8,607 nucleotides of DNA from an uncultured Lachnospiraceae bacterium (GTDB taxonomy: Bacteria; Bacillota; Clostridia; Lachnospirales; Lachnospiraceae). The stretch is taken from assembly GCA_934371475.1 (NCBI GenBank), contig CAKRNX010000094.1, positions 1 to 8,607 of the forward strand, written 5' to 3'. Positions 5,011 through 8,607 of the stretch are shown here, in pieces. Made by a program: the position numbers and the translations under genes. The notes beneath the pieces were generated by a model. The model was not told the origin of the DNA. It saw only the letters and a list, made by a program, of their open reading frames with translations, and did no database searches. Positions within the stretch are counted from its first letter, which is position 1, and every line of letters starts with the position of its first letter.

Positions 5011-5676
5011 ATGGCAAAAAGAAATCTATATGGACGAAAACAGAACCCATTTAAAATATTGCTTTATATTGTAGCGGTATTACTGCTGTTAGGGGGGATC
5101 GCGTATCTCGTTATGTGCAGCAGAGAAAAAAAAGAGTCTTTTCAGCAGCAGATCAAAACGATGGAGGCCGATGAGACAGAGTATGCAGCTCCGCCCAGAG
5201 AAAAAGAAACAGAAACAGAAACAGAGTCTGAGGCAGAAAAACAGACAAGTGCATCATATGAAAAGAAACCATCTGCAATCGGAGAGAGCGGTAAAAAAGA
5301 GACAGATGCCGTGACAGAAACGGAGTCTGAGACGGAAACTGAGACAGAGTCGGAGCCTATGCCCCAGACAGCCAGGGAAAAGCAGATCCTCCTGCTGAAT
5401 GCGAGCGGAAGCGATGGCGTGGCGGCCCGGTGGAAGACAAAACTGACAAGAGAGGGATACAAAAAGGTGGCGATCGCCAGTTATCCCGGATCTTCCATTG
5501 AACAGACAAGAATTTATGTGAAGGAAGAAACGGAAGCTGACGAAATCAAAAAGCTCTTTGCACAGCCATGGGTGACGACGGATGAGTTTACCGCCAGAGT
5601 GGAAGATCTGCCGGATAGTGTGGAAGATCCGGAAGATATCGAAATTTACATAGTGATAGGTATAAAAGATAAATAA
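5011..5676 (+). CDS. Membrane-anchored stand-alone LytR_C-domain protein
   Basis: A protein of 221 residues. A short basic cytoplasmic start (MAKRNLYGRKQNPFK) precedes one membrane helix at about 15-35, so it is N-in with an external C-terminus. Residues 64-120 form a long Glu/Thr/Ser-rich disordered spacer with two repeat blocks. Residues 124-218 match the pattern of the LytR/CpsA/Psr C-terminal domain (LytR_C): ILLLNASGSDGVAARWKTKL, then a TRIYVKEETEADEIKKLF strand-helix, and the closing IEIYIVIGIKD strand. In many LCP proteins this domain follows the catalytic one; its biochemical role is not well established. Here it is a separate anchored protein, which suggests it works in trans with the LCP enzyme at 3095-4153. 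The ribosome binding site AGGGG (4996-5000) is 10 nt before the ATG. The family call rests on pattern recognition alone. Confidence 0.75.
   Translation: MAKRNLYGRKQNPFKILLYIVAVLLLLGGIAYLVMCSREKKESFQQQIKTMEADETEYAAPPREKETETETESEAEKQTSASYEKKPSAIGESGKKETDAVTETESETETETESEPMPQTAREKQILLLNASGSDGVAARWKTKLTREGYKKVAIASYPGSSIEQTRIYVKEETEADEIKKLFAQPWVTTDEFTARVEDLPDSVEDPEDIEIYIVIGIKDK
5206..5238 (+). repeat. Glu/Thr low-complexity repeat, first block
   Basis: Repeated gaa-aca units encode ETETETESEAE (residues 66-76) just outside the membrane helix of the LytR_C protein, probably a flexible acidic spacer. Confidence 0.7.
5311..5355 (+). repeat. Glu/Thr low-complexity repeat, second block
   Basis: Repeats of gag/gaa with aca/acg/act/tct encode VTETESETETETESE (residues 101-115), leading into the LytR_C domain. 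Length changes here would alter the reach of the domain from the membrane. Confidence 0.7.
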
Positions 5677-5728
5677 CAGACAAGGGAAAATAATCGACAG
5701 AAAATGACGGACAGAAGATAAAGAACCA

Positions 5729-5757
5729 CCCGTGTACTGACAATGCGGGCGGGGGGG
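5729..5757 (+). promoter_or_regulatory. Hairpin and G-run upstream of the priming transferase gene
   Basis: CCCGTGT (5729-5735) can pair with 5743-5749 (AATG-type arm ending CGGG, two G-U pairs) around a 7-base loop. Immediately after it come C and seven G (5751-5757). There is no U-tract. The 119-base spacer 5677-5795 shows no clear promoter, so the downstream genes are most simply read from the operon promoter. Confidence 0.3.
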
Positions 5758-5795
5758 TAAATTGAGACACGCAGCATCAGGAGAGGAAAAGTTTT

Positions 5796-7247
5796 ATGTA
5801 CAGAAAAGATACAGAGGGATGGTTGAAGCACGCTGATTTTATTGTGCTTGATATGATTTGCCTGCAGATTGCCTTTATTATCGCGTATGCGCTCAGCGGA
5901 CACGGATTTGTTCCGTATAACAGTCTGACCTACCGCAATATGGCTATTTTTCTTGAACTGATAAATGTAGTTGTTCTGTTTTTAAACGGGACATTAAGAA
6001 ATGTGCTAAAAAGAGGATATTATGGGGACTTCGTGACAACGGTGAAACATGGTGTGATTTTGGGTGCGCTGGCCGCTGTCTACCTGTTCCTGCTTAGGGA
6101 GGGCCAGAGCTATTCGAGACTGGCTCTTATTTTGACGATTGTGATCTATGTTATCATTACCTATGCGGCCAGAGAGATCTGGAAAAAGGCGTTGAGAGAA
6201 AAAATGAATACCGGCAGCGACCGGTCACTGCTGATCATCACGACCTCTGACGTGGCAGCACAGGTGGTGGCGAACATGAAGGAACACAACTATGCCCGCT
6301 ATACTTTTGCAGGTGTGGCTGTGATCGACCGAAATATGGTAGGAAAGGTCATTGACGGAGTCAAAGTAGTAGCGAACATGGATACTGCCCCCATGTATGT
6401 GTGTCAGGAATGGATTGATGAAGTACTGGTGGTGATTTCTGATGCGCAGCCGTATCCGCAGGAAATGATGAGGCATCTGCGGGAAACCGGTGTGACGATC
6501 CATCTGAATCTGGCGAAAGTAGTCAATATGACGGGAAAACGGCAGTTTATTGAGAAAGTGGGAGACTACACGGTTCTGACCACTACAATCAACTATGCTT
6601 CATCGACGCAGCTGTGCATCAAGCGGATTATTGATATTATGGCGGGGCTCGTGGGATGTCTGCTGACAGGCATCATTTTTATCTTTGTAGCACCGGCCAT
6701 TTACATCAATTCTCCGGGACCGATTTTTTTCACCCAGGAACGTGTGGGCAAAAACGGAAAACACTTTAAAATGTACAAGTTCCGCAGTATGTATCTGGAT
6801 GCGGAAGAGCGCAGAGAGGCATTGATGAAAGAAAATAAGCTGGGGGACGGCAAGATGTTCAAGCTGGACTTCGATCCCAGAGTGATCGGTAATAAGATCA
6901 TGCCGGACGGCACAAAAAAGACCGGCATCGGCGAGTTTATCCGCAAAACCAGTCTGGATGAATTCCCGCAGTTTTTCAATGTGCTGAAAGGAGATATGTC
7001 GCTGGTGGGCACCCGCCCTCCTCTGATCTCAGAGACAGGTCTTTATGAGCTGCACCACTGGGCGCGTCTGGCCATCAAGCCCGGCATCACCGGCATCTGG
7101 CAGGTCAACGGGCGCAGCGATATCACAGATTTTGAAGAAGTGGTCAGACTGGACTGCGAGTATATCAGCAACTGGAATCTGGGTATGGATATCAAGATTC
7201 TTCTGAAGACAGTGAAAGTAGTGCTCAAGAATGAGGGGGCAGTGTGA
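5796..7247 (+). CDS. Undecaprenyl-phosphate glycosyl-1-phosphate transferase (priming enzyme, polyprenyl glycosylphosphotransferase)
   Basis: A protein of 483 residues, the usual size for the long WbaP/CpsE-type enzymes. Four N-terminal membrane helices (about 15-34, 48-66, 85-101 and 108-125) lead to a Rossmann-like cytoplasmic domain (about 143-240). A fifth hydrophobic segment (279-304) then leads into the catalytic domain. Catalytic landmarks are SPGPIFFTQERVGKNGK (306-322), MYKFRSM (326-332), LDEFPQFFNVLKGDMSLVGTRP (387-408), and KPGITGIWQVNGR (428-440), all intact. It transfers a sugar-1-phosphate from a nucleotide sugar to undecaprenyl phosphate, the first step of repeat-unit assembly. 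The sugar cannot be told from sequence by eye; glucose, galactose or a derivative are common. AGGAGAGG (5779-5786) is 9 nt before the ATG. It is the first biosynthetic gene of the operon and overlaps nothing. Confidence 0.93.
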   Translation: MYRKDTEGWLKHADFIVLDMICLQIAFIIAYALSGHGFVPYNSLTYRNMAIFLELINVVVLFLNGTLRNVLKRGYYGDFVTTVKHGVILGALAAVYLFLLREGQSYSRLALILTIVIYVIITYAAREIWKKALREKMNTGSDRSLLIITTSDVAAQVVANMKEHNYARYTFAGVAVIDRNMVGKVIDGVKVVANMDTAPMYVCQEWIDEVLVVISDAQPYPQEMMRHLRETGVTIHLNLAKVVNMTGKRQFIEKVGDYTVLTTTINYASSTQLCIKRIIDIMAGLVGCLLTGIIFIFVAPAIYINSPGPIFFTQERVGKNGKHFKMYKFRSMYLDAEERREALMKENKLGDGKMFKLDFDPRVIGNKIMPDGTKKTGIGEFIRKTSLDEFPQFFNVLKGDMSLVGTRPPLISETGLYELHHWARLAIKPGITGIWQVNGRSDITDFEEVVRLDCEYISNWNLGMDIKILLKTVKVVLKNEGAV

Positions 7248-7250
7248 CGG

Positions 7251-8384
7251 ATGAAAAAACAGTTGCGGATTGCCATGTTCGGGCATAAACGGATACCAAG
7301 CAGAGAGGGCGGTATAGAGATCGTTGTAGAAGAACTCTGTACCCGGATGGCCAGGCAGGGAAACAAAGTAGTATGCTATAACAGAGCCGGACATCATGTA
7401 AGCGGTGAAGAATATGACACAGGAAAAAAGACAGAGTATAAAGGGATCAGGATAAGAACAGTTCCGACCATAGAAAAGAAGGGACTGGCTGCGGTCTCTT
7501 CTTCCTTTTTTGCGTCATTGTTTTGCGCATTCGGGAAATACGATGTGGTGCACATTCATGCGGAAGGACCGGCATTCTTCTGCTGGATCCCCAGGCTGTT
7601 CAGAAAAAAAGTTGTGGTTACGGTGCATGGCATTGACTGGCAGCGGGAAAAGTGGAAATCAGGTTTTGGTTCCAGGTTTATACGCCAGGGCGAACGCAAT
7701 GCAGTAAAATATGCAGATGAAATCATTGTGTTGAGCAAAGGTGTGCAGAATTATTTTCAAAATACATATCAAAGGGTTACACATTTTATCCCAAATGGTG
7801 TGACACGGCCTGAGATCCGAAATGCGGAATTGATCACAGAAAAATTCGGACTGGAGAAAGACTCCTATATCCTTTTTCTCGGCCGGCTTGTACCGGAAAA
7901 AGGGATCCGATATCTGATCGAGGCATTTAAACAGATCAGGACAGATAAAAAACTGATCATAGCAGGGGGATCCAGTGATACCGACGATTTTGCACGGGAG
8001 CTGAGAGACCTGGCAAAAGAGGATAAGCGTATTCAATTTACCGGGTTTGTACAGGGACAGATGCTGGAAGAACTGAACAGCAACGCATATCTTTATACGC
8101 TGCCGTCTGATCTGGAAGGAATGCCGTTGAGTCTGCTGGAGGCAATGAGCTACGGAAACTGCTGCCTCGTCTCGGATATTCCGGAGTGTACGGAAGTTGT
8201 AGAGAACAAGGCAATGATATTTGAAAAAGCGAATGTAAAAGATCTAAAAGAAAAACTGCAGTATGCCTGTGACCATCCGGAAAAGATACGGGATATAAAG
8301 AATCAGGCGGCAGATTATATCTGTGGAAAATATAATTGGGATCACGTAGTCGAGATGACAGAAACATTATATGGGAGAAAATAA
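7251..8384 (+). CDS. GT4-family glycosyltransferase (GT-B fold), probably adds the second sugar
   Basis: A 377-residue cytoplasmic GT-B enzyme. The N-terminal half starts MKKQLRIAMFGHKRIPSREGG, a Gly-rich acceptor-side loop like that of the DUF1972/rhamnosyltransferase-type group (GTRGIP..GG), and continues with VVTVHGIDWQREKW. The C-terminal donor half has LFLGRLVPEKG (208-218), IAGG (237-240) and the EX7E motif EGMPLSLLE (289-297) in the setting PSDLEGMPLSLLEAMSYG. These are typical of retaining GT4 enzymes. The gene starts three bases after the stop of the priming transferase, with GAGGGGG (7233-7239) 11 nt upstream. Its position directly after the priming enzyme suggests it elongates the lipid-linked first sugar. 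Donor and linkage cannot be assigned. Confidence 0.9.
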   Translation: MKKQLRIAMFGHKRIPSREGGIEIVVEELCTRMARQGNKVVCYNRAGHHVSGEEYDTGKKTEYKGIRIRTVPTIEKKGLAAVSSSFFASLFCAFGKYDVVHIHAEGPAFFCWIPRLFRKKVVVTVHGIDWQREKWKSGFGSRFIRQGERNAVKYADEIIVLSKGVQNYFQNTYQRVTHFIPNGVTRPEIRNAELITEKFGLEKDSYILFLGRLVPEKGIRYLIEAFKQIRTDKKLIIAGGSSDTDDFARELRDLAKEDKRIQFTGFVQGQMLEELNSNAYLYTLPSDLEGMPLSLLEAMSYGNCCLVSDIPECTEVVENKAMIFEKANVKDLKEKLQYACDHPEKIRDIKNQAADYICGKYNWDHVVEMTETLYGRK

Positions 8385-8607
8385 ATGCGGACACTGATGA
8401 TTAATAAATTTCTGTACCGAAACGGCGGATCAGAAACCTACATATTCAAGCTGGGGGAGGTATTGGAACAGCATGGACATGAGGTTCAGTATTTCGGTAT
8501 GGAGCACGAAGGCCGCTGCGTGGGCAACCGGGTCAATGCTTATACATCTGATATGGACTTCCACGGCGGCAGCAAACTGAGCAAGCTGACCTACCCGATC
8601 AAGACCA
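8385..8607 (+). CDS. Glycosyltransferase, N-terminal part only (cut by window end)
   Basis: ATG at 8385 directly abuts the TAA stop of the preceding gene, with GGGAG (8373-8377) 7 nt upstream. The 74 visible codons start MRTLMINKFLYRNGGSETYI, which matches the opening strand and Gly-rich loop of GT4/GT-B transferases (K-F-x-x-x-GG-x-E pattern), followed by LGEVLEQHGHEVQYFGMEH. No stop codon occurs before the window end. The donor-binding half lies outside, so the family assignment rests on the N-terminus only. Confidence 0.8.
   Translation, partial: MRTLMINKFLYRNGGSETYIFKLGEVLEQHGHEVQYFGMEHEGRCVGNRVNAYTSDMDFHGGSKLSKLTYPIKT

Noticed and set aside
5142..5462. Minus-strand ORF with Ser/Val repeats
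   Set aside because: It is the mirror of the Glu/Thr codon repeat in the LytR_C gene; it shows no start signal or domain of its own.
1..8607. CRISPR arrays, tRNA/rRNA genes, insertion sequences, phage or toxin-antitoxin modules
   Set aside because: I looked for spaced direct repeats, tRNA-like cloverleaf ends, transposase motifs and integrase signatures and found none; the repeats present are short codon repeats inside genes.

Overview
The window reads as the head of a capsular or exopolysaccharide (CPS/EPS) operon from a Gram-positive Firmicute. The best guess is a gut Clostridia of the Lachnospiraceae type. This rests on the Wzy-style regulatory set made of a PHP-type phosphatase (CpsB) and a split transmembrane modulator/BY-kinase pair (CpsC + CpsD), on strong AGGAGG-type ribosome binding sites, and on secreted proteins carrying Glu/Thr-rich linkers. 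The genus is inference; no marker gene is present. All supported genes lie on the + strand.

Layout. Positions 1-405 are the 3' end of a two-component protein, a receiver domain that probably closes a hybrid sensor kinase. About 450 bases without a convincing long gene follow (406-855). They hold a near-consensus sigma-A promoter (635-663) and a leader of about 185 nt. Inside the leader is a strong terminator-shaped hairpin with a U-tract (727-767), and an 11-codon ORF with an excellent ribosome binding site (738-773) runs through that hairpin. The operon then reads cpsB (856-1647), cpsC (1583-2302, overlapping cpsB by 65 nt), cpsD (2313-3098) and an LCP-family ligase (3095-4153). A 109-nt spacer with three tandem hairpins follows, then a secreted acidic protein of unknown function (4263-4943), a membrane-anchored stand-alone LytR_C-domain protein (5011-5676), the priming polyprenyl-phosphate glycosylphosphotransferase (5796-7247), a GT4 glycosyltransferase (7251-8384) and the beginning of a further glycosyltransferase (8385 to the window end).

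How the genes fit together. The priming transferase puts the first sugar-phosphate on undecaprenyl phosphate, and the two cytoplasmic glycosyltransferases would extend it. Flippase and polymerase genes are not in view and presumably lie downstream. CpsC/CpsD form the tyrosine-kinase switch controlling chain length and export, and CpsB dephosphorylates CpsD. The LCP enzyme would attach finished polymer to the cell wall. The LCP protein here ends right after its catalytic domain, while a LytR_C domain, often the C-terminal module of LCP proteins, is encoded separately two genes downstream.

Most noteworthy: (1) the leader, where translation of a tiny ORF and formation of an intrinsic terminator look mutually exclusive; (2) the split LCP/LytR_C arrangement with an unknown secreted partner sharing the same Glu/Thr linker; (3) the three-hairpin spacer between the regulatory and the secreted/biosynthetic halves of the operon.
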